A stretch of 64,000 nucleotides of DNA from Phyllostachys edulis (Eukaryota > Streptophyta > Magnoliopsida > Poales > Poaceae), in contig CM070566.1 of NCBI GenBank assembly GCA_036346405.1, positions 18,719,533 to 18,783,532 on the forward strand, in the 5' to 3' direction. Within the stretch, counting starts at the first letter, position 1; every line of letters begins with the position of its first letter. Below, one piece after another: positions 44,490-57,630 of this stretch. Under the pieces are notes generated by a model, which was given only the letters and a program-made list of their open reading frames with translations, was not told the DNA's origin and did no database searches. The position numbers were made by a program, and so were the translations under genes.

Positions 44490-46310
44490 TGTAACATCCA
44501 AAGTTGGCAATGGTTGAAAATAAAAAGAATTTAAATCTTTATTTGATTTTCGTTACTATCCGAAATTTTCGGCGTTTATCGGAGAATCTTGTTTTGGTTT
44601 GGCCAAGCAATTCTGGTAATAAAAATGAATCCGGGAACTAAGAGCCAAATAATTGGAATCTAATTTGAGCATAATTTTGAAATTTGTTTTCCAAACCAAA
44701 AATCAATATCCGAAAATAAATTAAATGAAGAGCAACAATGTTGGAATATTAAAATTCGCATCCAAGTGATTGAAGTCGAGAGTTCAAATTGGAATTCAAA
44801 CTCAAATCCCGTTTAAATTTAAAATCCATCTTGTGGGCATTCTTTTCTCTCTTTCACTTCCAGCCTAGCCCACTTCTTTTTCCTTCCTCCCCTTCCTTTA
44901 TTTTTCTGGCCTGGCCTGGCCCAGCCTCCCTTGCCCCATCCCACTGGCCTCCTGCCCATGCCGCCCAGGCCGTGCCCATGCTCGCTCCCGCTGCGTCATG
45001 CGCGTCGCCTCGCCCATGCCCGCTCTTGCCGCCCTGTGCACGCCCGTGCCCATCCCACTCTCCCGTCGCGTCCTGTCCCCGCCCTCGTCAGCGCACACCT
45101 ACCCCGTCCCTCCAAGTCGTCTCCCACGCCAGCGCATGTCCTCGCCGCTCTGCCGCGCCTTGCGCACGCACCTGCCAGCGCCGCGCCATGCTGCCCGTGT
45201 CAGCACGCGCGCCGTGCGCGCCCTGCCTCCCGCCGTGCGCAGTTGCCCCCCTCCCATCCCGCGGTCGCCGCGTCCGCCATGCCGCCCCTCGGGACCTCGC
45301 GCGCCTTCAAGAGCTCCCAACGGCCATCTCCCTCTCCTCTCGGCGATAAGAAGCCCTGAGCTCGCTCTTGCTCCTCCCTTCCTCGCTGTGCCCTCATCTC
45401 CCTCTCTGTCGCCAAGAAACCCGAAGGGCCCGTGCCCCGTGTTCGGCCGCCGCACCGCCTTTGTTGTTCCCGCCGTCTCCGATGAGCTCCTTTCATGGCT
45501 GACCCCATCACTGTGTGTTCCAGCGCTCAAGGAACGTTTTCCCCCAAATCATCTTGCTTCTGGTCTTCAGGAGCCGCCGGATTTCCCCCTCTCCCTCTCC
45601 TCCAGCCGACTCGCCCCCTTCCAGCGCCGTTCGAGCTCCGCCGCATCGTGGACCAATTGCTCGTGCCAGGAGCACTCCGAGGACCACCCAAAGTCGTCCC
45701 TAACCTCGCCAGCCTTCTTCTTCCACTCCGGCAAGCCTCCTCGTGCAAGCCTCTTCGCCGCCGCCTCGGACCCTGGTCGCTAGCCCGTCTTCGACCGCCT
45801 CCACCCTTCACCGGTGCACCAGTGAGTTTCCCTTGATCCCTAGGTGCTCGTGCGCACGTCCTTTTGCTGAGGGCGCAGCCGAGTCGTTGACGGCTTTGAA
45901 GCCGTGCGGCGCTGCCGCTTTCTCGCCACCGTGCTACCGCTTCGGTGAGCCTCTCGCTGCGACACCACCACCATTGGCTCTGCCTTGAGCCAAGCTCTCC
46001 ATTTTTGCCCTTGGCCGCCACCACCATGGTCGCCTTCGCCAGCGGTGGGCTGTGCCGTTCCCAGCGCCCTAACTCCTCTGCTGTCCAAAGCCCGACCGGC
46101 GTTGTAGCTTTAATTCCTCAAAGTCTCGGTCTACAATTAATGCTAAGCAATGATTAGCACAATTTAATGGCCGCAGTTAACTGTCGTCGGTTTCACCAGC
46201 TAGCGGGCCCAACAAGCAGTAATTGAGCTAATTAATAACCTGGTTCCCCCTCGGCTGGCGTGCGGGCCCGCACAGTACGTCAACGCGGTTTGACCGTGCG
46301 ATTCCGTCCG

Positions 46311-46667
46311 TAGAGCTGGCCAAATGGGCAGATCGATGGGCTTCAAGACGAAGATGACATGCGTGGACGACACGGGCCGACACGCAAGATGACACTATTC
46401 ACAAGTTGGCCAGAGACGCAAGACGATAGCTCGCTTCAAGCCGTGCTCGGGCCGACACCGGCATAAGATGACGGGCTTTAAGACAACAAGATTTCAAGAG
46501 TATTTGGGCCGGCCAAGATTTACGACAAGACGCAATTTTACCAGTTAGACACTTACATTATTTTAATATACATATGTAATTTTATTTTTATTTATTAATA
46601 TCTATATGATTTTCTTTCCATTTTAATACTTATATGGTTTTATTTTGTAGTTTTAAAATTTTATATA

Positions 46668-46731
<64 letters not shown>

Positions 46732-47132
46732 TAGGATTGTTTTTCAATTTTTCATGTCTTATGAGCTAAATGATAAATGTTTTAACGAGCTAGCTATTTC
46801 AACATTAATAAAAATTCTATTACATTTTCAATATGGTTGTCTTGTTTTTTTTTTCCAATTTTCATGTCAACTTCAATTCTACACATTTTTCTAATTTTTT
46901 TGGATTTTTTGGATTTTTTCATTCTCATTCAGCCAAATGGGCTAAACGGGTTACATTTGGTCTGGATAAAAACAGTCGTGTCTACCCAAGACGAAAGAGC
47001 GCTGGTCAGGTTCGGTCGTCACCACCACGCCTGGTGGGCGGCCAAGACGCAAGACGAATAGTAGCCGAGACGAAATGGGTCAGGTCGCGACGGCCCATCT
47101 TGCTTGGTAGGCCGCCCATTTGGCCACTCTCT
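46311..47132. mobile_element. Non-autonomous hAT derivative, 822 bp
   Basis: The ends TAGAGCTGGCCAAATGGGC and (reverse complement) AGAGAGTGGCCAAATGGGC form an imperfect inverted repeat. The internal stretch 46760-46890 matches 26890-27030 of the transposase-bearing hAT element (ATTAATAAA, TATTACATTTT, TTCTACACATTTTTCTA). It is therefore a deletion derivative of that family. I could not see a clean target duplication. Confidence 0.65.
46669..46729. repeat. (TA)n microsatellite, 61 bp
   Basis: An uninterrupted TA run inside the hAT derivative. Confidence 0.98.
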
Positions 47133-48354
47133 CAGGCAAGATCTCCCGGATTATGGACCCACCAATCAACAGTTTTCTCTCTCCTATTTTGTCTTTTTCT
47201 TGTTTTAATTCTAAAGCAAGACTTTAAAAACTCCGTTCTCCCTCGATCTAACTCCAACAATTATGAAATTTGTTTCTAAAATTTGTAAATTCAAGACCTA
47301 CCTTTTGGGTATGGTTTTGTTTGGTTTGGAGTTTATTTGTTATTTCTTTAGTATTTAATTGTTTTGTTTGCTTGTTTGTTCTTTTCTGGCGCGTTCATCC
47401 GAGAAGAGTTCGAAGAAGCAAGAGAGCTCTAGATTGATCAAGCTCAAGCTCAAGACTACCAAGACCCTCTTGCCTTTGATCCAGGCGAGTCAATACTTTG
47501 ATCATACTGAACCTATATTTTATGCAAATTATATTCTTTTAAATGAGCAAATTGCATGCTTAATTCACTATGCAAGTTTATGCCAAATCTTTAAGAGGTA
47601 GTTACCTACCTACTTGGTAATTAAATAATTCTTATACCATCCTTCGAAAAATTAAATCCCTTAATCCTTGTTACCCTAGATATTACGTGGTAACTTTACT
47701 AGTTATAAGTCGTACTTAAGCGCCATACTAATCTTGCTTAAGTACCTGGGGCATAAATCGCCCCAATCATCATTTTTAATCATGAAATTGGTTTTGGTCA
47801 GTCATTAGGGCAAATGACTGAAATGTTACAGATAATTTGATTTATACTTCTCAAAACCCTAATAATTGTTGTTACCACATGTAGACGGATGGTATGATGA
47901 ATGGTGCATTGATGGGTGCTAATGTAGCCCAAGAAATATTGGTATGTGGTTGGTATGTGGAATGAACCGCCCAGATAACGCTAAGGACTTAATCTTGTCA
48001 TGACCTCCCATTGTAAAACATGTACAACCACAAGTCTGTAAAGTACAACTTGGCTTAGTAAAATTTATTGGACCATAAAAGTCATCTCGCTGGTGGTGGA
48101 GTGAAGTAGTGCAAGCGTGGGATACGTTTTGGCTTGAATGGGGCACCGAAGCAAGGTGAAGTTGCTAGCTGCGCTAGTCGTTGTGGAGAGTTATAGTCCA
48201 TCTGCACTAGTCGTTGTGGTGAACATCCCGCGTAACTTATGGGGCCCACATCGTGTGGGAGCAGCCCATATGGGTGAGATGACGGGAGGGGCAAGGTAAT
48301 TTGAAAGGTTACTATGATGATCCATTGTCTGCATGACCAAGGAATCATGTGGAG

Positions 48355-51300
48355 TGTCGGGACCCCGGATAAGCAACCTCGGGACCCTCTGTGTATTCTG
48401 AACTAGTCCCATGATCAGTAGCTAGCTCACACAGTTGCAATATTATTGTAATCATATCCATACAACAACTATAGATGAAGCAGATAAATTAATATTATTT
48501 AGTAGCAAAAGGACCTTATGGTCAAGTCTTACAACGTTTGCCACGCAGGGCTTAACAACAAAAGGTAACTTGCAGCGGAAACCAAATGTTTTGTGGAGGC
48601 CACCCAACATGCCCATAGGTAATCGAGTGGAGGATACGACCTAATTCGCATAGTCTTCAAAGTAGTCTTCTTCGTAGAACCCGGTGTTCCCTGGTTCTTC
48701 TTCGGCGACTGATCAACAAATGGCGCAAAGCCATGAGTACTTTAAAGTACTCAGCAAGTCGTAGAGAAATGTATGCAAGTAATATTCATGTATGGCTTGA
48801 CAAGGATCACTTTATGGTTATTTTGTAGAAAGTAGTATTGATAGTAAGTAGATTTAAAAGCACATTTTAAAAGATTAATACATAAGTAATTAATTTTCTT
48901 TGCAACAACAAGTGAACACCCCATTCACTTCCCAACCATCAACCGATAACCAACAACTAAGATCCATCCAACCCATTCCAACATTTTGATAAAATCTACC
49001 CCTCGTGTGAAATCACCAGGCATTGTCCATAACCAGGGACACAACTATTCGAATAGTTTTACACTCTGCAGAGGTTGTACAGCTTGACCCACAAGAGGTA
49101 ATCATCTTATAATGTTAGGCATTTCATGCTTCTGAAGGCGTGTGACTAAGTGATTATTACAAGACTTTTACAAAGCTCTGTTTTGACTCAGTTCTGCTCG
49201 CTGAGGTTTCGCCATTTTGGGCCCTCTCTTGCGCCGCTTATCAACCCTTAACAGAATCGAACCAAAATATTGCTAATTAGTCGGCCAGGTCCACGCCATA
49301 AATGGACTTGTGGTTGCACGGTATGGCCTAGATCAATAGCGCACAAAGTTAAGTCCTTAGTGGTTACTCAGGCGAGGCAACCTCATCCCAAAATCATCCC
49401 CTTTACTGCACGATCACTCGCCCAAGTATAAATCATTTTTGGTTCAACCCGACCCAATGGTAGCCCTTGCCATGGCACAACAAGTTTTAATAACAGTGGC
49501 TCCGTCACAATTCCATATTTCATTTAGTCAAATTCAATCATTCTTTGAGTAAGTGATCGTGAATCCCATCGTGACTAAGCATGGCTAAGCGTAATACGAC
49601 CCAAGTTGGTAGTATAACAATGTCCAACTAATAATTAACCATTCTATGGTGTCCAAGGATTTATGTCATTCAAGGGTACATGTCATTCACAATTTATCAA
49701 GGAGGCATAATGACAATTAGGTAATTAACTATTCCCGAAACCATTTTTTTTATAAACCTAGCAATGCATGTTTATATCAAACAATATATTTTATAAATGG
49801 GTTCAATATGGTCAAAGGTCTATAACTTGCCTTCGTTGAAGAGTTGAGATGCTTCGGTCGTCGTGTCCAAGAATTCTTCCCAAACGCCGGAATCTATACG
49901 TGCGAACAAAGCCAAATAAATAAAACAATTCCAAATAAAATCCTAAAAATTACCAAATAAATACTAATAGAAATATAATGAATTTAGACGAATTTAGAAA
50001 TTTGAATCACGTGATTCGGAGTTTGGATGGAGAAGACGAATAAAACATAGCCTTCGGAAGTTTGAAAAACACATAAAATGATAAAGTCAGGATTTTCTTG
50101 ATTTTTCGGATTATTTTTCTAAAGGAAATCCGAGAAAAGCCATGTGGGCTTGCTGACGGGGCTACCACATGGGCTGGAGGGCTGACGTGGCGTTGACCGG
50201 GCACCACGTGGGGTGCCACGTCGGACCATAGCCGGTGGCACGCAAGGACCAAGGGTCGTCGGCGTTTGGCGGCGAGTTGGCCGATGGCGAAGGCAGCAAC
50301 GTGAAGAGGGAGTTGAGGCAGTCCCGATGCTCATGGTCTCGATGACGCGGTGCTAAGGGACAGTTGGCGGCGAGGACGAAGAAGCAGCGACAGCGGTGGT
50401 TGTAGGCGGCGGTGGCATTCCGGCGGGAGTCCGGTGAAGGGGAGGTGTGCACGGGGTGGCCCGTGTTCCTGCGATGCTAGAGGTGGAGACGCGGGTGATG
50501 AAGGAGGCTCGTCGGTGGTGCTAGAGGTGGCGGAGTGAAGCTCGTCGACCGGTGGTGGGAAACCTTGAAAAGGGGGCGGAGGAGAGCGAGAGGGAGAGAG
50601 TGAGTCGGGGGAAAAGGGAGAGAGGCTCATGGCACATCCGGTGCTTGCCTTAAATAGGCTCGGGGAGGGCCAAGGAGGAGTATGGGCGTGTATAGCGGTG
50701 GCAGGATTTGCGGAGCTCCGGGCATGGGCGCTCAACGGGAAGAAAAGGGGCAAGGCATAGGGGATGGGTGGCGGCAGCAGGAGCGGCGGTCGTGGGAGAT
50801 GGGCGGAGCGACAGGGCATGGGCGAGGAGGCGATGGGAGTTGGCGAAAAATGCACGTGGCGTTGACACCGCATGCCCGGCATGGGCGCTCAACGGGCGGG
50901 AGCGAGGAAGACGACGAACAGCGGCAGCGGTGGCTGACAGGTAGGCCCACTTGGTAGTGAGAGCGAGCGGAGAAAGGCGTGGTGATTTGGGCCCATTCGA
51001 TTTTGATCGAACGGTCCAAAACGATTTGTTCATTCGGACTGTCCGAACATCACAACGAGATCTGGTCGTTCAAACTCGATCCGACGGCTCACGATGAGCG
51101 GGAGACGCGGCGCTTGCGAGCCGTCTGATTTTGATCGGACGGTCCTTAAGCGGAGGGCGCGGGCGAAGCGGGCCAGCGCGCTAGGCCGCATGGGAGAAAA
51201 GGGAAGTGGGCCGAAGAGATTCGGCCCAATGCGAATAGGAGGGTTTTTAAGGATTTTCGAATAAAGAAAATACCAGAAAATAAAAAGCATTTTTAGAAAA

Positions 51301-51684
51301 TAGCTAATAAATCCCAAAAATTGTAGGAAAATACACAGAAATTCCTTGAATTATTTGGGACTTAATAAAAATACTTTCAACTTAACTTTTGCTTTTGCTT
51401 TTGCAAATAAATTATTTTTAACTTTGGGACAAACGGAAAAACCTCTTTTTAAATCCAATAAAATCTGAGAAAATACTTAAAATAATATTTTTGACTTTAA
51501 ATCCAAGCAAGAACCAGAAAACTTGGATAAACCAACTTTGAATTAATTGAAGTTTGATTAATTCAAATTAAATTGCTTTTAAATCCTAAAATTTCAAGTT
51601 AAGCTGCAGCAATTTAGTAAAACCAAATGGTTACTTTTTAAATTTTGAAAATTTTTAAAAAACCCAGAAAATAGGGATGTTACA
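48355..51684 (-). repeat. 3' LTR of the Tekay-like element (3330 bp)
   Basis: The plus strand runs TGTCGGGACC to GGGATGTTACA. It is similar in length and layout to the solo LTR 8509-11861. The shared core block is at 49000-49110. The LTR cuts into the plus-strand LTR that starts at 44490; the bases before it, TGGAG, are the expected left target copy. Confidence 0.9.
50649..50658 (-). promoter_or_regulatory. Probable TATA-like site of the Tekay-like LTR
   Basis: The minus strand reads CTATTTAAGG followed by a GC-rich leader, at about 1030 bases from the LTR start. Inferred. Confidence 0.45.
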
Positions 51685-51700
51685 AACCTATACCCCTTAA
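51685..51700 (-). promoter_or_regulatory. Polypurine tract of the Tekay-like element
   Basis: The minus strand reads AAGGGGTATAGGTT directly before the LTR start TGTAACATCCC. Confidence 0.7.
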
Positions 51701-51719
51701 AGGGAATCTCGACCCCGAG

Positions 51720-54121
51720 ATTCAGGCTGACTAGAGAATAGGTGAGGAAACTTGGCCTTCAGATCCTCTTCACGCTCCCAAGTGGTTTCCTCTTCAGTGT
51801 GATTGCTCCACTAAACTTTGCAAAAAACGAAGGATCTTGTTTCTTGTTACTCGCTCTGTCACTTCTAAAATCTTGATGGGTTGCTCCTTATAGGTGAGAT
51901 CTTCTTGCAGGTCAACTGCTTCTAAAGGCATTTGGTCTTCTGGCACACGCAGGCATTTCTTCAATTGAGATACATGAAAGACGTCATGCACATCTGACAA
52001 CTAGGGCAGGAGCTCCAATTTGTAAGCAACTTCTCTTCTTCTGACTAGAATTGGAAAGGGTCCGATGTATCTTTGTGCGAGCTTCCCACTTACTCTGAAG
52101 TGACGCATTCCTTTGAGAGGTGAAACCTTCAAGTACACATGATCTCCGGGTGCAAAAGCTAAATCCTAGAGACGGTTATCAGCATAACTTTTCTGTCGAG
52201 TCTGTGCTGTTCTCAACTTTTCTCTGATTGACCTAACTTGATCTTCGGCCTTCTTCAGAATATCTAGCCCAAGTACTTGTCCTTCGCTTGATTCAGTCCA
52301 ATACAATGGTGTTCGGCACTTTCTTCCGTAAAGAGCTTCGAACGGGGACATCTGCAAACTTGATTGATAACTGTTTTTGTATGAAAAGTCCGCACAAGGC
52401 AACATTTGATCCCAGCTGGTCTGGTTCTCTAGAGCGCAGGCTCTCAACATATCTTCTAATATCTCGATGCATTTCTTCGTCGTCGACCATCCGTCTCGAG
52501 GATGGTAGACCGATCAAATTCAAATTAGTGCCCAAAACGCCGTAGCCGGCGCGTAATCTTGAGGTGAATCGATCCTCGATCCGATACGATCTTCTTTGGT
52601 ACCCTATGCTGACACACTATCTTGGCCATGTACAATTCTGCGAGTCGGTCTTCTGAGTAGGTGGTCTTGACTGGGATGAAGTGAGCAACTTTTGTTAGGC
52701 GATCTACAATTACCCAGATAGAATCATATCCAGCTTTTGTTCTTGGCAGACCGGTGACAAAGTCCATGCCAATTTCTTCCTATTTCCATTCGGGTACACT
52801 CAAAGGTTGCAAGAGTCCAGTAGGTCTCTGATGCTCGGCTTTAACTCGCTGGCAAACATCACATTGTGCAATATACTCAGCAATTTCACATTTCATGCTA
52901 GGCCACCAATAAAACTCCTTGAGACCTTGATACATCTTAGCGCTTCCGGGGTAAATGGAGTACAAAGTTTCATGAGCTTCCTTGAGTATTAACTGCTTCA
53001 GTTCCTTCTGATCCGGTACACAAATACGTTTATCGAACCACATCATGCCTTGCTCATCTTTTGAAAATCTTAGGGATTTACCCTTCTTCATGTTTCTTTT
53101 GATCTCCTTGATATCTGCATCTTCTTCCTGAGCTTTCTTGATCTGATCTTGAAGAGTTGGCTGCACTTCTAGAACAACTAAGTAACCTTCTTCAACCAAC
53201 TCAAGCTTGAGTTTCCGAAATTCCTCATGCAGTGCTGACTGACTTTCCTTGATCATCAGCGTATTGCAATATACCTTTCTACTTAAAGCATCTGCTACGA
53301 CATTAGCTTTGCCTGTATGATAATGTATTCCCATGTTGTAATCTTTGATCAATTCCAACCATCTTCTTTGCCTCATATTAAGATCAGCTTGAGTGAAAAT
53401 GTACTTCAAACTCTTATGGTCCGTGTAGACTTCACAGTGGGGTAATTTGCTTCATGAGGCTTTAACTGGCGTGAGGCATATGCTACTACCTTCCTTTCTT
53501 GCATCAGGACACAACCGAGATCTTGTCGTGATGCATCGCAGAAAATCTCAAAGTCCTTCCGAACATCAGGTAGAATAAGCACTGGGGCGGTGGTCAAATG
53601 CTTATTTAATTCTTGGAAACTCTGCTCACATTCTAGCGTCCAAGCAAATTTCATTTCCTTTTTCAACAATTGGGTGAGGGGTCTTGCTATCCTCGAGAAA
53701 CCTTCTATGAACCGGCGGTAGTATCCTGCCATACTAAGGAAACTTCTAACCTAAGGCACTGACTTGGGTGACTCCCAATTGAGCACATCATTGACTTTGC
53801 TAGGGTTGACAGCGACTCCTTCTGCATACATGACGTGTCCCAAGAATGTAACTTCCTTCATCCAAAACTCACACTTGTCGAATTTAGCATAGAGTTGATG
53901 ATCTCTAAGCTTATTCAGGACTAAGCGAAGGTGCTCTTCTTCACTCTTAGAATATACTAATATATCGTTGATAAAGACAATGACGAACATATCCAAATAC
54001 TCCATGAATACTTTATTCATCAAGTTCATAAAGTAAGCCGGGGCATTGGTCAATCCAAAAGACATGACCGTATACTCATACAGTCCATATCGGGTCGAGA
54101 AAGCTATATTGGGAATATCTT
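51720..54121 (-). pseudogene. Gypsy pol, 3' half: RT catalytic part, RNase H, integrase, chromodomain
   Basis: Minus-strand frames read, in order: YEYTVMSFGLTNAPAYF and FVIVFINDILVYSK (54134-53751), RT thumb and RNase H (LTQLLKKEMKFAWT, FEIFCDASRQDLGCVLMQ; 53732-53406), integrase zinc region (YQGLKEFYWWPSMK, CDVCQRVKAEHQRPTG; 53409-52780) and core (MDFVTGLPRTKAGYDSIWV, IVSDRG; 52767-52525). The integrase end (FKNSYQSSLQMSPFEALYGR; 52450-52166) and a chromodomain (51980-51740) follow. The RT motif usually FIDDIL is FINDIL, so an essential Asp is replaced. The chromodomain has an extra T in a T run and a stop. The piece begins exactly at the solo-LTR target site. Confidence 0.92.
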
Positions 54122-57100
54122 TGTAACATCCCAAATTTCGGTCTTTTCAAAAATTTATTTCAAAATAATTAATTCAAAGATTTGGATTTTAATTTGGAGT
54201 TCCTGCTATTTCAAAGAGCCTTTTTGAAGCTTTAAAAATAAAATAAATCATTTGCAATTTATTAGATTAATTTAAAGCTTAATTTGAATTTTCAAAAAAG
54301 AAAAACATTTTAAATGATTAAAATAAACTTCAATTAAATCCAAAATTATTTTATTAAATCTATTCAGGTTCCAAGGTTTTTTTGTGAATTTTTCTAGAAT
54401 TTTTTGGGCTCTATTTGCTATGTTCTAAAAATCTATTTGATTTATTGCCTAATTTGTATTTCGAAAAAAATAAAAAAATCAGATTTCCCGTCGGGTCACC
54501 CATCCCAAATCTGCTCCCGAGGCCAGCACGCTTAACTTGCAATTCTTCCCATGCATTGCTGCCATTTCCTTTACTTTCAATTGGCTATATGCTTTCTTTT
54601 ATTCCTTTCTTTCTCTCTCCTTTCATTTTCAACATCCAGAACGTGGCTTCCTTTTCCTTCCGGGCAAGCAAAGCTGCCATGGCTGCCCTCCTCGCCGCCC
54701 AGCCCCACCTCTGCCGACCACTGGCCCCGGCCACGTGCGCCGCCCCTTCCCTACCCCACCGCGCCACCACGCCGCCCCTCCCCTCCTCTCTCTACCGCTC
54801 CCATTGCTGCCCACTGCAGCAGTCGAGCTCCAGTGGCCAATAATGGCTGTCGGTCACCTCTCTCCCCTTTTCTCGGCACTCAATATGTTAAAAATGATTC
54901 CGTCTGAAGCGAAACGTCCGCATTAACGTCACGCACGTTACCACACCATCATTTGCATGTTTCCTCCAATACATGCAATCAATTTTACAGTTTTCTTTGT
55001 TCTTTATTCAACCCAAAACTGTTCATTTATATCTTAGGCGTTTTCTGTTGATTCGACTGTCGCCTCCCCTATATAAAGAGAGCACCGCATGTCTCTCGCT
55101 CTCCTTTTCGATTTGCCTCAAACCCCAACCTCTATCTCCCCACCGTTTGCCCGGATTTCGTGACGACCGAGCGTCGTCGAAACTCCTTCTCCGTCGAACT
55201 GCGTCGCCATCAAAGGTCCTCTCCCCGAGCCACCACCACCATAAGGTTCGCATCGTCGTGTTCTACATCGTGCTTCCCTTGCCTTCACCGGAGCATCGTC
55301 GGAGAGCCGCGCTCCCGTGTGTCACCACCGTTCGTGCGCCCCGAAAGCCGCTGCCATCGCCTCGCTCCGTCTCTGACCAAACCGCCACCACCATTGGATA
55401 GAGGAGCTCGTAAGGGTTCCATTTTTGTTGTTCACTGGCCGCCTCTTCCTTCCCCTTGCCAGCGTAGTCATCATCTCCATTTGCATGAAAGCTCTGTGTG
55501 TTCTGCGTGTTCTTCTCTGTTCCTTCTTCTAACTAATGCATTGTCTCACTTCCAACATGGGGCCTGCTGGTCAGTGACCCTTCCAATCTTTCTTTTCTTT
55601 TAGTTATCTCAATTCATACACACAATACTTTTTGCTATCTCTCAATTCATTCACACTTATATTGTTGCTTCTGTTCTGAACTAGTTCAACCGAAAACAAG
55701 ACTTGTCCAGAACAGTAGCTATTATCTAGTCATTCCTCATTCTCTAGCTTTCTACATGCATCTTTTTTTTTTGAGAATTCATTTTCTAGAAATTCGTTCG
55801 TTCCCATACGAACTCCAAATCCATCGATTCTTTCTCCTAAAATCATCTAAATTCATCCTCTAATTTTTAGTATTTATTTTATAATTTTTAGTATTTATTT
55901 AATTTCTGCTATTTATTTGGTCCAATTTGCACGTGTAGAGTCCGACGTCACCGACGCGAGTTTGGATCAACAGGAAGCGCTTACCTCCAACGTCACCGAA
56001 GGTGTGTCTCCTTTGACCATTTTGTACCTATGGTTTTTAAATCATGTTTTCTGTTTTAAAAGTATTATGCATTGCTATTTACATGAAATGATGAATTTGA
56101 ATTGTAGGTTGTTAGTTAAACCTAAAAGTTGTTAATGTTTTCCTTTGATATTGCTATCATAATCCATTGTCACCCTAGTACAGCAAATCCACAATATTGA
56201 TTACAACATTGTGGAATAGTTTAACATAGTAGAATTGCTTGGACATGCTTATCAGTCTAGATCACCTTTTGGGAAAAAACTCTTATTACCTTTTATGCAA
56301 ATCCTTTTTGAAATGTATGACATTAGGTAATGTCAGTATTTAGAAAATAAAATAAAACACTGAAAACTTGTTTTAGACTTGGGCAGGTGGTAAGATCAGG
56401 CGGGTGCAACTACAGCATGAGAACTTGGAATGTGGTAAGTTCCGCTCAAGTCATACTAAGGACCGACACTTGTGACTATCCAAACTGAGCACTACCGTAC
56501 AACCACATGTCCAAAATGGGAACGGACCTGGCCAACTAATTTACTATGTTCTAGCATTACGCCCGCAGGCTGTAGATGGTAGGTGTTACCTGGTTAGTGT
56601 AGACGATGGTAATTGACGTCCATATCTGTCGGGGCTTGCGCCGGGCATTGGTAGTAGACGTGCAAGTCTGGGCAGGTTATCCCCCACTACGGTGAGCTCC
56701 AGGTCGATGATAAATGACGTCTATGACTTGGGGTTAAGCTCATCGGGCAGGCTAATATTAGGATAAAGTATTGTAAAAGCCTTATGATAATCGCTTAGTC
56801 GCACGCCCAAGGAAGCGTGTCATGGCCGACATTATAAGCTGATTATCTCATGTGGGTCAAGCTGTACAACCTCTGCAGAGTGTAAAACTATTGGAATAGC
56901 CGTGCCCACGGTCAAGGGCGAGCAAGGTGCATTTTCACATGGTAGATTTTGGTTTTGATTTCAAAAGAGTAAATTTTGGGAACCGAGAGCAGTTGGGACT
57001 CTCGGGTAGTTTCTGGCAGCTAGAGCCCTATCCTTTAAACCTTGGCGGCTAGAGCCTTGATGCTAGTGGTTGGTAGCTAGAACCTCCACTAGAGATACAA

Positions 57101-57630
57101 TTTATTTATTTGTTGAAGCTACTTCTTGTCAAATGTGCTTTATGAAAACTGTTTAAACTTAAAATATTGCTCTATGCAAATGAACCCCATAAGCCCAATT
57201 GTTAAAGCTATGCATATGCATCTTTTCCAAGACTCGCGGAGTACTTTATGTACTCACAAGCTACACTCATAATTAAATCTCAGAAGCCTTCAACAACACG
57301 AAGGAGGACTACGACTTCTTCGCATGTGGCTTTGATGAAGGACACCCGGAGTACTAGGTTGTGCTCCCTAGTCGAATGTCGGTGGGCAATTTGATGGGCC
57401 ACCACTCGGAGTTTATCATTTATTGTTTCTACTGCTGTAAGACTCAAGGTCTTTTGACCTCTTTTATAATAAGTGGCCATAAGGCCGGTACTCAGTTGTT
57501 TATTAATGTTGTTTCATGATTCAAACTTGTTATCAACGATTTTTCTATTGTGTGCACTAGCTACTGATCATGGGACTAGTGCAGAAATACACAAAGGGTT
57601 CAGATGCAGAAATTTGGTCCCGACAATCTT
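54117..57630 (+). mobile_element. Solo LTR (plus strand, 3504 bp) inserted in the RT gene
   Basis: It runs from TGTAACATCCC at 54122 to GGTCCCGACA at 57625, with the perfect 5-bp duplication ATCTT at 54117-54121 and 57626-57630. Only one LTR and no internal region is present. The flanking RT sequence is continuous once it is removed. The leader region (55070-55450) is GC-rich. The core LTR block lies at 56807-56932. Its orientation is opposite to the host gypsy element. Confidence 0.95.
55070..55077 (+). promoter_or_regulatory. TATA box of the solo LTR
   Basis: CCCCTATATAAAGAGAGC is a strong plant-type TATA box (TATATAAA), followed about 30 bases on by a C/T-rich stretch where transcription could start. 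It is the likely U3/R boundary promoter of this LTR. Confidence 0.6.

Larger units (their letters stand above)
44490..48354 (+). mobile_element. Plus-strand long LTR inserted in the CNL exon, truncated by a gypsy element
   Basis: It starts TGTAACATCC at 44490 after TCTGG (the expected target duplication). Its middle and right parts (for example 47470-48100) follow the same order as the solo LTRs: a CCAGGCGAGTCAA block, TTGTTACCCTAG, and the AACCACAAGTCTGTAA block. It stops at 48354 where the minus-strand gypsy LTR begins, so the LTR end should lie beyond the window. A GC-rich region (44900-46100) gives long open frames that I do not take as genes. It contains a hAT derivative. Confidence 0.75.

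Noticed and set aside
43960..44517. 185-codon frame as a full protein
   Set aside because: Only the last part (from 44392) has CNL-type sequence, and the end runs into the LTR. The upstream codons are leader sequence.
44789..46088. Long alanine/proline/arginine-rich frames on both strands
   Set aside because: GC-rich LTR sequence with several mutually overlapping frames; codon content reflects base composition.
46634..46894. 86-codon frame with an IYIY repeat
   Set aside because: Product of the (TA)n microsatellite.
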